Assembly (NCBI RefSeq): GCF_030486595.1
Contig: NZ_JAUJZH010000013.1
Coordinates: forward strand, 124,001 to 188,000
DNA from: Variovorax ginsengisoli
GTDB lineage: Bacteria > Pseudomonadota > Gammaproteobacteria > Burkholderiales > Burkholderiaceae_C
Reading direction: 5' to 3'
Length of the DNA: 64,000 bases
The notes under the pieces were generated by a model. The model did not search any database and had not been told where the DNA came from. It saw nothing but the letters and a program-made list of their open reading frames with translations. Both the position numbers and the translations under genes were made by a program. Shown in pieces: positions 1 through 8,600 of this stretch; within the stretch, counting starts at the first letter, position 1, and every line of letters begins with the position of its first letter.

Positions 1-83
1 TTGATCCTCGTGATGGCGATCACGCCATCACTGTCGATTTCGAGCTGCTCGGCGAAATTGCGTTCGATGATGAAGAGCGGCAT
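1..83 (-). CDS. DUF4242-type small protein, N-terminal part only
   Basis: The frame runs leftwards out of the window, so only the first 27 codons are visible. The start MPLFIIERNF resembles the opening beta-strand of DUF4242 (SCO4226-like nickel-binding, ferredoxin-fold) proteins, which begin MPLFxVER. It is the last visible gene of a minus-strand run. The family assignment rests on this short N-terminus alone. Confidence 0.55.
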   Translation of the reverse strand, partial: MPLFIIERNFAEQLEIDSDGVIAITRI

Positions 84-107
84 GTGAATCCTCGGACGGG
101 TCGAAGC

Positions 108-128
108 GCGCCATGGCGGCCATGGCGC
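108..128. repeat. perfect 9-bp inverted repeat
   Basis: GCGCCATGG, a 3-base spacer and CCATGGCGC form a perfect dyad between the end of the gene at 182-574 and the DUF4242 start. It could fold as an RNA hairpin that attenuates or insulates transcription between the two genes. It has no T-tract, so it is not a canonical terminator. Confidence 0.5.
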
Positions 129-181
129 CAAGCCGCATCAGTATGCGCCTAGGTCGAATGCCCCGCCAGCCGCCCCATGGT

Positions 182-574
182 TCAACGAGGCAGGAGTTCG
201 ATCACCTGCCAGGCCCCCTTGGGCTGGCCCTTGCTTCTGCAGAACAGGTAGCTGCCGGCGTTTTGCAGGCTGCGGTGGCGGTTCTCGATGCGCGCCGTCC
301 GGCAATTCGCCCTGTCCTGCGGGTCCTTGCCCGGTGTGACGCTGCCGCCGCTGGTGCCGCGGGGGTTCTCCCACGTGACCGCCACCCCGTCCGGGCCGCT
401 GTCGAGCGCCCGCTGGACCGTCTGCGTCATGAGGTCGACATCGGCGCTGCTGAATCGGGTGATCGGCGTGTCGCGCATCGCGTTGAACAGGTTCAACGGC
501 CTCGCCTGCGCCGAAGCCACGGCCAGTACCGCGACGGTTACCGCAAGCAATCGGCCCCTGTGGCGCACGCCCAT
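182..574 (-). CDS. exported RT0821/Lpp0805-type surface-antigen-like protein
   Basis: This is a 130-residue protein with a clear signal peptide: a basic start, the hydrophobic stretch LLAVTVAVLAVASAQA and likely cleavage near residue 24. The mature part contains a VTWENPRGTSGGSVTP segment and a C-terminal CRxxxxQxxGAWQVI-like stretch. These recall the RT0821/Lpp0805 family of small surface proteins, related to the 17-kDa antigen C-terminal domain. Two cysteines in the mature part could form a disulfide. The start is fixed by GGAGGATTCGACT before the ATG. It lies 52 bp downstream of the dimethylformamidase-like gene and could share its transcript. Its function is unknown. Confidence 0.7.
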   Translation of the reverse strand: MGVRHRGRLLAVTVAVLAVASAQARPLNLFNAMRDTPITRFSSADVDLMTQTVQRALDSGPDGVAVTWENPRGTSGGSVTPGKDPQDRANCRTARIENRHRSLQNAGSYLFCRSKGQPKGAWQVIELLPR

Positions 575-626
575 AGTCGAATCCTCCGGTCCGGTGAATG
601 GAAAGAAACCGGCTGGATTCTATCGA

Positions 627-2921
627 TCAGCCTTCGCCGGGCCGCACGCCGAAATCATGCAGGACGTTGTGCAGGAGCCTGCCGAAAGCCGGGTCGCTGC
701 CGACGACCCAGGCCGAACCCACCGCGCCGGCATGGAACACCCGTCCGCCCTGCGGTCGCTCCCAGTAGATCATCTCGGCCGACAGGCCGCCGAGCGACTC
801 GGTGAGGTTCGAGAAGTAGTCGAGGTAGGCATCGAGGGCGCCGGGCCGCTCCCGGATGCCCTGCGCGATCACGGTCATCCCGCCCGGCGGTTCGGGCAGC
901 GACGCGCCGGCCGGAATCCTGTGCGTCATGCGCGCGAGCGTGGCAACGCTCAGGTCCCATTCATGGCCGATGGCGCGCGGGAGTGCGCCGCCGGCCCCGT
1001 GGCCGAAGGTGTCGCCCTTCGCCAGCCCCAGCGGCTGCGGCCCCTTGAACAGGAAATGGTCGGGCGCATGCACGTGGTAGACGCCGAAGTCGCCCGCGTC
1101 GGCAAAGGCCCAGCCCGCGGTCTCGAGCCCGATGACCTCCGCCGCAGGACGGCCCGATGACTTGAGCCGCCCGCCGCGGGCCCAGTCCTGGCTGTGGTAC
1201 TGCTCCCCGAACGGGCCGGCCGGCGGGCCGACCGAGGGCACCGACTCGTCATGGTCCGGGCCATTGACCTTGCGCTGCTCCATGACCGTGATGTCCTCGT
1301 CGTAGCTCACGCGCAGGTACATGCTGTTGCCCGAGAGCACGATCGCATTGCCGCCGCGGCGCAGGTAGTCGTCGAGGCCGTCCACCGCCGGCAGCGACCA
1401 GTATTCGCTGTGGCCGTTGACGATCACGGTCCGGTGCCGCGACAGCATCGCCGGGTCGCGATGCAGGTCGATGTCGCTGGCAATGTCCCAGTCGTAGCCC
1501 TGCTGCTCCAGCCACACGTGCAGCTTGCGCTCCAGCCGGGTCCACTGGCTGAAGCCGCTGTCCGCGGGGTCGTACAGCGCATTCGGGCTCGCATTGGGCC
1601 AGGGCATGCGCAGGCCGACCTGATAGCAGGGCTGGCCGGCCCGGTGGAAGGTATAGCTGTTGTACGCGGGCGCCTCCGGATGGCAGTTCTCCAGGCCGGC
1701 CGAGCGCCTCGGCCACACCGGGTCGTCGACCACGTTCTTCGCGAACGGGGTGGCGGCATAGGCGATCCAGCTGTTCACGGCACACAGCACCAGCACCGGC
1801 GCCGGCGCCGCGTGCCGTGCCCGCTTCACGATGAACGTGATGTCGTAGTCGGCCTCGCGGCCGTCGAGTTCGAAACGCAGCCGGCCGACGTAGATGCCGG
1901 GGCGGGCGTCGGGCGGCACGGTCCAGCGCTGGGTGGCGTCCCAGCGGCAGTCGTACAGGTCGTCGCCCGCGAAGCGCAGGCCATGGCCGCGCGTCGGATC
2001 GGCCAGCGGGTCGTAGCCGTCGTTCGCGTGTTCCGGCACCTTCGAGGCTTCGAAGGCCGGCCCGACGATCATCCAGGTGGCATGGTTGACGATGCGGCCG
2101 GTGCGCTGGTGGCCGCTGCAGTCGGCCACGCGGTCGCCGCGCTCTTCGCGCAATGGCCAGCATGCCAGCACCATGCGTCCGGTCGCGGCCTGCAGCCCGC
2201 GCAGCGCCATGCGCGCGCGGACTTCGTCCGCCGACAGCGCGACAGCGTGGATCACGGGCATCGCGAGGTCGGCTTCGAGAAACACGCTCGCCTGCCCTTC
2301 GATGCCGCTGGCACCGAGCCGCAATGGCGCCGGACCCGGACGCAACTCGGCGGCAGCGGGCCAGCCGCCGACCTCGCGGCCGTCGATCCACAGGCGCGCG
2401 GTCCGGCCGTCCCAGGTCGCCGCCACGTGCTGCCAGCGCCGCGCCGCCAACCGGCCATGGGCCTGCTGCGCCTCGGCGCGAAACACATCGCCGTCGCCCA
2501 GGTACAGGCCCAGCGCGCCGCCCGGCTCGATGAACAGGCCGAAGCCGCAGCGCGCCGGATGATCGAACTGGCTGATCAGCGTCTGCCGGGTCTCGACGGT
2601 CCAGGGCTTGACCCAGCATTCGATGCTCAGGCCGCGCAGCGGGATGTCGGCGGCGAGCCCCTTGGCCACATGCACGTAGGAGCCCGGGTGGATGGCCTGC
2701 ACGCGCGCCGGTGCCGGCTCGAAACGGTGCACTGCCAAGTCGTCGCTGCGCCGTTCGACGTCGTGCCCAAGCCGGCAGATGCTCATCCGGTACGGTCGGT
2801 CGCTGCTGACGTAGAAATTCAGCGACTCGCCCGCATGCAGGCTCTTGCAGTCCGCATAGCCGTGCACGCCCGGCAGGTGCAGCGGTCGATGGGCGGGGAT
2901 CGGCGTGGCGTCGGTGGGCAT
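627..2921 (-). CDS. N,N-dimethylformamidase large-subunit-like protein
   Basis: The 764 residues match the length of the DmfA2 (large, catalytic) subunit of N,N-dimethylformamidase, a mononuclear-iron amidohydrolase. A LamG/concanavalin-like jelly-roll lies at about residues 100-270 (near SIECWVKPW and WQHVAATWDG). The DMFase catalytic core follows, with segments such as VNGHSEYWSLPAVDGLDDYL. No signal peptide is visible. The small DmfA1 subunit, present beside characterised DMFases, is absent, so this may be a homologue acting on another amide. It starts 19 bp after the Bug receptor stop and follows an aminotransferase, which suggests one operon for uptake and breakdown of a nitrogenous compound. 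The substrate is not known. Confidence 0.8.
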   Translation of the reverse strand: MPTDATPIPAHRPLHLPGVHGYADCKSLHAGESLNFYVSSDRPYRMSICRLGHDVERRSDDLAVHRFEPAPARVQAIHPGSYVHVAKGLAADIPLRGLSIECWVKPWTVETRQTLISQFDHPARCGFGLFIEPGGALGLYLGDGDVFRAEAQQAHGRLAARRWQHVAATWDGRTARLWIDGREVGGWPAAAELRPGPAPLRLGASGIEGQASVFLEADLAMPVIHAVALSADEVRARMALRGLQAATGRMVLACWPLREERGDRVADCSGHQRTGRIVNHATWMIVGPAFEASKVPEHANDGYDPLADPTRGHGLRFAGDDLYDCRWDATQRWTVPPDARPGIYVGRLRFELDGREADYDITFIVKRARHAAPAPVLVLCAVNSWIAYAATPFAKNVVDDPVWPRRSAGLENCHPEAPAYNSYTFHRAGQPCYQVGLRMPWPNASPNALYDPADSGFSQWTRLERKLHVWLEQQGYDWDIASDIDLHRDPAMLSRHRTVIVNGHSEYWSLPAVDGLDDYLRRGGNAIVLSGNSMYLRVSYDEDITVMEQRKVNGPDHDESVPSVGPPAGPFGEQYHSQDWARGGRLKSSGRPAAEVIGLETAGWAFADAGDFGVYHVHAPDHFLFKGPQPLGLAKGDTFGHGAGGALPRAIGHEWDLSVATLARMTHRIPAGASLPEPPGGMTVIAQGIRERPGALDAYLDYFSNLTESLGGLSAEMIYWERPQGGRVFHAGAVGSAWVVGSDPAFGRLLHNVLHDFGVRPGEG

Positions 2922-2940
2922 GTCAATCCTGCAGCGCCGC

Positions 2941-3918
2941 CTATTCGGAAGTGAAGCCCGAAGCCTTGATCACCGGGCCCCAGCGCTGCAGGTCATCGGC
3001 GATCAGGCCGGCAAGCTCCTCGGGCGTGCTCGGGCTCGGCTCGCTGCTGAGCTTGATCAGGCGCTCCTGCACGTCCTTGTGGCCCAGCACCTTGTTGAGC
3101 GCCGCATGCAGCTGCTCCACCGTCGCCTTCGACGTGCCGGCCGGAACGAACAGACCGGTCCATTCGAGGTTGTCGAAGTGGGGCTGCCCCAGTTCCTTGA
3201 GCGTCGGCACGTCGGGCAGCAACTGGGCGCGCCTGGCACCGTTGACCGCCAGCACCTTGAGCTTGCCGCTCTGCTGGTAGGCCACCAGGTCGGCGATGGG
3301 CGTGATGCCGGCGGCGACCTGGTTGCCGAGCAGGTCCTGCACCAGCGGTGCGGCACCGCGGTAGGGCGCCGCAACCAGCGCAACCTTGGCGTCGGCACCC
3401 AGCCGGTAACCCATGAACTGCGCCACGCTGCCCGGCGCCGGCACGCCATAGGTGGCCTTGCCGGGGTCCTTGCGCGCGATGTCGAGCCACTGGCGGACGT
3501 TGGCGGCGGGCAGGTCGGCGGGCACCGCGATGCCCTCGTAGAAGCTGGCGATGCGGCCCACCGCCTTGAAGTCCTTCAGCGGGTCGTAGCGCACCGACTT
3601 CGAGGTCAGTGGCAGCATCACCATCATGTGCATGTTGGCGAGCAGCACCGTGAGCCCGTCCGGTGCGGCGGCGCGCACGTAGTCGGCCGCGATCTGGCCG
3701 CCGGCGCCGGTGCGGTTGTCCACCACCACGGCCACGCCGAGCTCGGCCGCGAGCTTGTCGGCCAGCGTGCGCGCCTGCACGTCGGCCGAGCCGCCGGCCG
3801 GATAGCCGACGATCAGCTTCAGCGGCCCCTTCTGGGTCGGGACCTGGGCCGGCGCGGCCGCGGCGATGCAGAGCGAGGCGCTGGCGAGCGCGATCTTCAG
3901 GAGTGCGGGCAGTTTCAT
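2941..3918 (-). CDS. tripartite tricarboxylate transporter (Bug family) substrate-binding protein
   Basis: This 325-residue periplasmic receptor has a signal peptide (MKLPALLKIALASASLCIAA, cleavage near AQA/QVP). Typical Bug-family signatures follow: LIVGYPAGGSADVQAR near the mature N-terminus, VVVDNRTGAGG, and late segments such as VPTLKELG. Bug proteins bind carboxylates or similar organic anions for TctAB-type transporters or for sensing, and they are greatly expanded in Burkholderiales. No membrane subunits lie in the window, so it is an orphan receptor. It sits between the aminotransferase and the amidase-like gene with short gaps (34 and 19 bp), consistent with an operon. Confidence 0.9.
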   Translation of the reverse strand: MKLPALLKIALASASLCIAAAAPAQVPTQKGPLKLIVGYPAGGSADVQARTLADKLAAELGVAVVVDNRTGAGGQIAADYVRAAAPDGLTVLLANMHMMVMLPLTSKSVRYDPLKDFKAVGRIASFYEGIAVPADLPAANVRQWLDIARKDPGKATYGVPAPGSVAQFMGYRLGADAKVALVAAPYRGAAPLVQDLLGNQVAAGITPIADLVAYQQSGKLKVLAVNGARRAQLLPDVPTLKELGQPHFDNLEWTGLFVPAGTSKATVEQLHAALNKVLGHKDVQERLIKLSSEPSPSTPEELAGLIADDLQRWGPVIKASGFTSE

Positions 3919-3952
3919 CGGGAACCTTTGGGCGGGGAGTGGGAAATGACGT

Positions 3953-5350
3953 TCAGGCCGGTTGGCGGACGGCGATCTCGTCGGCGAGGTCGCGCAGCGC
4001 AGCCTCGAGCATGTCGGCCAGCAGGTCGACCTCGGCCTCGCTGATGGTCAGCGGCGGCGTCACCAGTTGCATGTCGCCGTAGGCGCCGAGGTTGGCGCGG
4101 CGGTTGTACAGCGCGATGCCGCGCCGCAGCCCGTGCTCGGTGAGCCGCGCCGGCGCGTTGAAGCCTGCCGGCAGCTGTCGCTTGCTTTCATTGTCGGCGA
4201 CGATCTCGATCGCCGTGAGCAGTCCCTTGCCGCGCACGTCGCCGACGATCGGTGAGCGCTCGGCCAGCGCCCGCAGCCGCCCCATGAGTTGCTCGCCGCG
4301 AATCCGCGCCTGGGCCACCAGGTCCTGGCGCACCACCTCGTCGAGCACCGCATCGGCCACCGCGCACGAAAGCGGATTGGTGAAGTAGGTGTGGCCGTGC
4401 ACGAAGCCGCCGGCGCCGGCGACCGCATCGACGATGCGGTTCGGCACCAGCATCGCCCCGAGCGGCGTGTAGCCCGCCGCCAGGCCCTTGGCGAGCGTGA
4501 CGATGTCGGGCCGCGCATCGGCGAAGTGATGCGCGGCCAGGAAGGCGCCGGTCCGACCGGCGCCGCTCATGATCTCGTCGTAGATCAGCAGCACGCCGTG
4601 GCGGTCGCAGATCTCGCGCACCCGTCGATAGTAGGCCGCTGGCGACACCACCGCGCCGCTCGACAGTCCGCCGACCGGCTCGAGGATGAAGGCCAGCACG
4701 CTGTCGGGGCCTTCGCGCACGATCGTCTCCTCGAGCGCATCGGCGCAGGCCATCGCGTGGGTGTCGGCCGTATGGCCTTCGGGCAGCCGGTAGCTCAGGG
4801 GCGCCGGCACCTTCGGCATCTCGCGCACCATCGGCCCGTAGAGGCCGAGTGTGTGGGCGTCGCCGGTGACCGCCAGCGCACCCAGCGTCGCGCCGTGGTA
4901 GCTGGGCTCGCGGGAGATCACCTTGAAGCGCCGGGCCTGCCCGCCGACGACCGCGTACTGGCGCGCCAGCTTCAACGCCGATTCGTTCGCCTCCGACCCG
5001 CCCGAAACGAAGAACGCGCGGTCGAAGCCCTCGCCCGCCAAGGTGCAGACCTTGTCCGACAGCGCGATGCTGTGCTCGCTCTCGAAAAAGCGCGGATAGG
5101 CGAAGGTCACGCGACCGGCCTGTTCCGCCATGGCCGCCAGCACGCGCGGATTCCCATGGCCGATGTTGGCGACCACGGCGCCGGCAGTGGCGTCCAGGTA
5201 GCGCCTGCCATCGGAATCCCACAGGAAGATGCCCTCTCCGCGGGCGATGCGCGGCGGCCGCGGCGTGCCCCGCGGCGCGTAGAAGCCAAGGACGGAGCCG
5301 CCCTTCGGCGTATCGCCGACGCGGCGTTCGATCGGATTCGTTGTGCTCAT
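3953..5350 (-). CDS. class III PLP-dependent aminotransferase
   Basis: This 465-residue fold-type I aminotransferase contains FFVSGGSEANESALKLAR (PLP phosphate region), YDEIMSGAGRTG (cofactor-binding Asp) and TLAKGLAAGYTPLGAM with the Schiff-base lysine. It belongs to the omega-aminotransferase group that acts on amino acids or amines with a distal amino group. The start at 5350 (MSTTNPIERRV) is preferred over a longer frame because family members begin just before this region. The gene is first in the minus-strand operon and diverges from the LysR gene, its likely regulator. The amino donor cannot be told from sequence. Confidence 0.9.
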   Translation of the reverse strand: MSTTNPIERRVGDTPKGGSVLGFYAPRGTPRPPRIARGEGIFLWDSDGRRYLDATAGAVVANIGHGNPRVLAAMAEQAGRVTFAYPRFFESEHSIALSDKVCTLAGEGFDRAFFVSGGSEANESALKLARQYAVVGGQARRFKVISREPSYHGATLGALAVTGDAHTLGLYGPMVREMPKVPAPLSYRLPEGHTADTHAMACADALEETIVREGPDSVLAFILEPVGGLSSGAVVSPAAYYRRVREICDRHGVLLIYDEIMSGAGRTGAFLAAHHFADARPDIVTLAKGLAAGYTPLGAMLVPNRIVDAVAGAGGFVHGHTYFTNPLSCAVADAVLDEVVRQDLVAQARIRGEQLMGRLRALAERSPIVGDVRGKGLLTAIEIVADNESKRQLPAGFNAPARLTEHGLRRGIALYNRRANLGAYGDMQLVTPPLTISEAEVDLLADMLEAALRDLADEIAVRQPA

Positions 5351-5408
5351 GCTGCGACGATACGGAGCCCGTCGGACTTCGAGAAGACGCATGGAGTGAT
5401 GAAGTGCT

Positions 5409-5423
5409 ATACGTATGGCGTAT
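5409..5423. promoter_or_regulatory. LysR-type operator dyad overlapping the lysR start codon
   Basis: ATACG-TATGG-CGTAT is a perfect 5-5-5 dyad and contains the classical LysR-type ATAC-N7-GTAT (T-N11-A) box. Its right arm covers the first two bases of the lysR ATG at 5422, and it lies about 60 bp upstream of the aminotransferase start. Binding could repress the regulator's own expression while activating the divergent operon. This is inferred from motif and position only. Confidence 0.6.
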
Positions 5424-6339
5424 GAAGCACACCCATGACCGGCTCGACCTGCTCGACACCTTCATCAAGATCGGCGAAAGCGGATCCCTCAGCAAGGCGG
5501 CGCGCCTGCTCGGCACCTCACAGCCGACGGTCAGTCGCCGCCTGCTCGAACTCGAGCGCATGCTGGGCTGCAAGCTGGCCCTGCGAACCACGGCCAGTTT
5601 CTCGCTCACCGACGAGGGCCGTTCGTTGCTGGCCGAGGCGCGCGATCTCGGCGACCGCTGGTCGAGTCTGTCGCATCGGCTGTCGGGCGGCCAGAGCCGG
5701 CCCGAGGGCATGCTGCGCGTGATCGGTCCCTCGGGCTACGGCAACGGTTTCCTGACCGACGCCGTGACCGACCTGCGCGCGGCGCACCCCGCGCTGCGGG
5801 TCGAGCTGACCCTGACCGACCGGGTGATCGACCTGGTGGCCTCGGGCGCCGAGTGCTGGATCTGCGTCGGCGAGGTTCGCGACCCCGACCTGGTGAGTCG
5901 CAAGCTGGGCGCGATGGAACGCATCCTGCTCGCCACCCCGGAGTTGCTGAAGCGGCTCGGGCCGGTCACGATCGCGCGGCTGCCATCACTGCCCTGCGTC
6001 GGGCTGGTGCCGTATGTGCAGGGCAATGTGCGGCTGCTCGACCGCTCGGGTCGCCCGCGCATGGTCGCCCTCGACACGCCCATCAAGACCGACAGCCTGC
6101 TGTCGAGCTACCGGGCGATCCTGAACGGCGCCGGCATCGGTGCCGCCGCGCCCTGGATGTGCCAGGACGACCTGAAGGCCGGCCGGGTGCAGCGCGTGCT
6201 GCCGCACTGGTGGCTGGAACCGATCGGGATCCACGTCGCGCTGCCGCCGGGCCTCTACCGGCCCGCCAGGGTGACGGCCTTCATCGATGCGCTCAAGGGG
6301 CGGATGCACTCGCTGCCGGGCTTCCGACCGGCAACCTGA
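5422..6339 (+). CDS. LysR-family transcriptional regulator
   Basis: The protein has 305 residues. An N-terminal winged helix-turn-helix (DLLDTFIKIGESGSLSKAAR followed by QPTVSRRLLELE) is followed by a LysR-type co-inducer domain to about residue 295. The start MKHTHDRLDLL fits family length; upstream in-frame codons have no LysR similarity. It is transcribed divergently from the aminotransferase/Bug/amidase-like operon, the usual layout for a LysR regulator and its target. A dyad at 5409-5423 probably serves as its site. The ligand is unknown, but a product or substrate of the neighbouring pathway is likely. Confidence 0.9.
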   Translation: MKHTHDRLDLLDTFIKIGESGSLSKAARLLGTSQPTVSRRLLELERMLGCKLALRTTASFSLTDEGRSLLAEARDLGDRWSSLSHRLSGGQSRPEGMLRVIGPSGYGNGFLTDAVTDLRAAHPALRVELTLTDRVIDLVASGAECWICVGEVRDPDLVSRKLGAMERILLATPELLKRLGPVTIARLPSLPCVGLVPYVQGNVRLLDRSGRPRMVALDTPIKTDSLLSSYRAILNGAGIGAAAPWMCQDDLKAGRVQRVLPHWWLEPIGIHVALPPGLYRPARVTAFIDALKGRMHSLPGFRPAT

Positions 6340-6345
6340 AACGCC

Positions 6346-6765
6346 TCAGCCGACGCGCTTGATCGTCACCTTCACCGAGCCGTGGTTGTTGAGGTAGGCG
6401 AACCAGGCGTCGTTCGCGAACAGGCACAGCTCGGGATCGGCGTCGCCGCTCTGCCCGGTGTAGGTCCAGGCGGCATGCATGCCGATCGGGAACATGCAGG
6501 CGTCGGAGCGCCCGACGGCCCCGATCAGCTGGAACCAGCGGCCCTCCTTGCAGCGCAGCGCCCAATGCGCCATCGACTGGATCAGGCTGGGCTCGATCCG
6601 GCCGTCGGCGCTGGACGCCTGGTGCCAGTCGACCCATCGGCTGTCGTCGGCGGCGATCTCGTAGGTCTCGCCGGGCGCCAGCAGCACGCCGGTCGGGTTG
6701 TAGTAGCTGGCGCTCGCGATCGCGAGCGGCCCGGATGAGTCCCCGACCGCTAGATGTCTGGCCAT
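6346..6765 (-). CDS. small LecA-like (galactose-binding lectin-type) protein
   Basis: This 139-residue soluble protein has no evident signal peptide or membrane segment. A strong ribosome site (AAAAGGAGG, 6 bases before ATG) fixes the start. It opens with SYYNPTGVLLAPGETYEI and ends with FANDAWFAYLNNHGSVKVTI. This parallels Pseudomonas LecA (PA-IL), which has YNPGDVITI near its start and LIYND..GTYGNNSGSFSVNI at its end, the region holding the Ca2+/galactose ligands Asp, Asn and Asn. I infer a lectin-fold sugar- or calcium-binding protein, secreted or released without a Sec signal as LecA is. The match is by eye, and the middle of the protein differs. Confidence 0.55.
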   Translation of the reverse strand: MARHLAVGDSSGPLAIASASYYNPTGVLLAPGETYEIAADDSRWVDWHQASSADGRIEPSLIQSMAHWALRCKEGRWFQLIGAVGRSDACMFPIGMHAAWTYTGQSGDADPELCLFANDAWFAYLNNHGSVKVTIKRVG

Positions 6766-6987
6766 GACTGCCCTCCTTTTACGGGTCCCTGCGCTGAAGA
6801 GGCGTCTGCAATTTCCTCTTCCCCCGACGTATTTGTACTCCTTCTTTCGAGGCGGCGCCGCCGGTTCGTCGTGTTTGAGACACCCGGATTTTCCCGATGG
6901 ATTCCTTACACGGAGTGCCTCGTTCTTTACGCGGTGTTTACGCACGCGACCGTAGGCTCGACGCTTCTTCATTTCGCTCTTCGATCC

Positions 6988-7809
6988 ATGCACCACGTGA
7001 TAGCCAGAACCCTCTCGATCGCCGCCCTGACGACCCTGCCGATGCTCGCGAGCGCCCAGCTCGCGGGCAACCTCGCGCTGACGACCAACTACAAGTTCCG
7101 TGGCCAGGACCAGGACATGCTCGGCAAGGACGACTTCGCCAACAACAGCTACTTCAAGCCGGCGATCCAGGGCGGCCTCGACTACGCCTTCGGCGACAGC
7201 GGCTTCTATATCGGCAACTGGAACTCCAGCGTCAACTGGCTCAAGGGCAACTCCATCGAGATGGACTTCTACGGTGGCTACAAATTCAAGGGCGGCCCGA
7301 TCGACTGGGACGTCGGTGTGCTGACCTATGTCTACCCCGGCAACACCGCCGGCAACACCACCGAGATCTACGGCGCCGGCACCTGGGCCAACGAGTCCTT
7401 CGGCGCCTTCACGGCCAAGTACTCCTGGACCGTGTCCAAGGACTACTTCAACTACGCCGGCAACCAGGGCGGCTCGGGCCTGGACGGCACCCACACCGGC
7501 TACCTGAACCTCGCCTACACCAAGGAGATCATTCCCAAGGTGACGCTGAAGGCGGCCGTCGGCTACACCTTCTTCAGCAGCGACATCCGGAGCCTTGGCT
7601 ACAAGGACTACGTCGACTTCAACGTCGGCGCCGCCTACGACTTCGGCAGCGGGCTGTCGCTCGGCGGCTACGTCCAGGGCGGCAACGAGCAGAGCGCCTT
7701 CAATGCGGTCGTCAGCCCGGGCATCCCGTCGCCGATCGGTCCGATCGGCCAGACCAACTACTCGCCCAACGCGACCCGCTTCATCCTGGTCCTGACCAAG
7801 ACGCTGTAG
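6988..7809 (+). CDS. TorF-family putative outer-membrane porin
   Basis: The protein has 273 residues with a signal peptide (cleavage after MLASAQ). Alternating aromatic and polar beta-strands follow from LAGNLALTTNYKFRGQDQ to a C-terminal strand ending in TRFILVLTKTL. The N-terminal NxxLTTxYxFRGxxQ and the repeated DY/YGGYKFKGG segments mark TorF-type (Gcw_chp) beta-barrel proteins, which are often thought to admit small solutes. The terminal residue is Leu rather than the usual Phe. No clear Shine-Dalgarno precedes the ATG. The 220-bp upstream region is more pyrimidine- and AT-rich than its surroundings and must hold the promoter for this gene and the divergent lectin-like gene. Confidence 0.8.
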   Translation: MHHVIARTLSIAALTTLPMLASAQLAGNLALTTNYKFRGQDQDMLGKDDFANNSYFKPAIQGGLDYAFGDSGFYIGNWNSSVNWLKGNSIEMDFYGGYKFKGGPIDWDVGVLTYVYPGNTAGNTTEIYGAGTWANESFGAFTAKYSWTVSKDYFNYAGNQGGSGLDGTHTGYLNLAYTKEIIPKVTLKAAVGYTFFSSDIRSLGYKDYVDFNVGAAYDFGSGLSLGGYVQGGNEQSAFNAVVSPGIPSPIGPIGQTNYSPNATRFILVLTKTL

Positions 7810-7951
7810 GGGAAGGCTCTACACGCGGCGTGCCCCGCGGCTGACGGCCCGGGCCCGGCATCGCGGCGATGGTGAGCCCATGTCTCGGGGAGGTCTCCTC
7901 GAGTTCTCAACCGGCCTTCTCCGCCTGAAGGCTCTTGAAAGGACTGACACC

Positions 7952-8458
7952 ATGGCACTCGACAATGAATTGCTCGACCGCCGCGATTCCCGCGGCGAAC
8001 CCCTGGCCCACGAGGAGGTCGTCGATGTCCTCAACGATCTCCTGGAAAACACGCGGGATGGCGGCTACGGATTCCTGGCCTGCGCCGAGGAGGTCGAATC
8101 CCCGGCCGCGAAACAACTGTTCGCAAGCCGCGCCGAGGGTTGCCGCCAAGCCGAGGCTGAATTGCTGCAAATGATCGCGGCCTACGGCGGCAAGCCGGCC
8201 GATGGCGGCACCGCCGCGGGTGCCTTGCACCGCGGCTGGGTCCACGTGAAGGGATCGCTCGGCGCCAACAGCGAGTTGTCGATCCTCGAGTCCTGCGAAC
8301 GCGGCGAAGATACGGCCATCGCGCGCTATCGCAAGGCGCTGAAGCAGAACCTGCCGCCCGACGTGCGCAGTCTGGTCGAACGCCAGGCGGCGGGCGCGCA
8401 GCGCAACCACGACCAGATTCGGGACCTGCGGAACGCAGCGCGCGCTGCCAAGAACTGA
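7952..8458 (+). CDS. PA2169-type four-helix-bundle protein (DUF2383)
   Basis: This 168-residue, soluble, helix-rich protein has HEEVVDVLNDLLENTRDGGYGF near its start and a second helix pair ending NHDQIRDLRN, typical of PA2169/DUF2383 ferritin-like four-helix bundles. The conserved Glu and His positions (EVES and NHDQIRDL) resemble family members suspected of binding metal, but a di-iron site cannot be confirmed by eye. GAAAGGAC lies 8 bases before the ATG. These proteins are commonly found among stress genes. The function is not established. Confidence 0.75.
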   Translation: MALDNELLDRRDSRGEPLAHEEVVDVLNDLLENTRDGGYGFLACAEEVESPAAKQLFASRAEGCRQAEAELLQMIAAYGGKPADGGTAAGALHRGWVHVKGSLGANSELSILESCERGEDTAIARYRKALKQNLPPDVRSLVERQAAGAQRNHDQIRDLRNAARAAKN

Positions 8459-8503
8459 CCGGCGCGGTCCCGCGGGCGACTTTGGCTGCGGGATTCGGCG
8501 TCC

Positions 8504-8509
8504 TAGAAT
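8504..8509 (+). promoter_or_regulatory. orphan -10 element followed by a broken reading frame
   Basis: TCCTAGAATC matches the -10 context also seen before bufB (TAGAAT at 13443). An ATG at 8537 follows, but its frame soon runs antisense to the decayed methyltransferase and shows no family resemblance. In another frame, from about 8593, HYQNMVVEGEEVRAFVDRDA looks like a scrap of a DUF1488-like protein. This looks like a promoter that lost its gene at a deletion joint. Confidence 0.3.
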
Positions 8510-8600
8510 CGCCGACCCCCAGCCAGGGCCCGCCCGATGACCGAAGCCTTCACCCAAGCACCCACCCTTTGCGGGCCGCTGCCGGATGCATCAGCGCGCA

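Noticed and set aside
24..83. A metal-uptake operon inferred from the DUF4242 fragment
   Set aside because: Only 27 residues are visible and the nickel-binding idea comes from a single relative; not enough to propose a function.
1194..2954. 586-codon plus-strand frame
   Set aside because: Antisense to the dimethylformamidase-like gene with no plausible domain.
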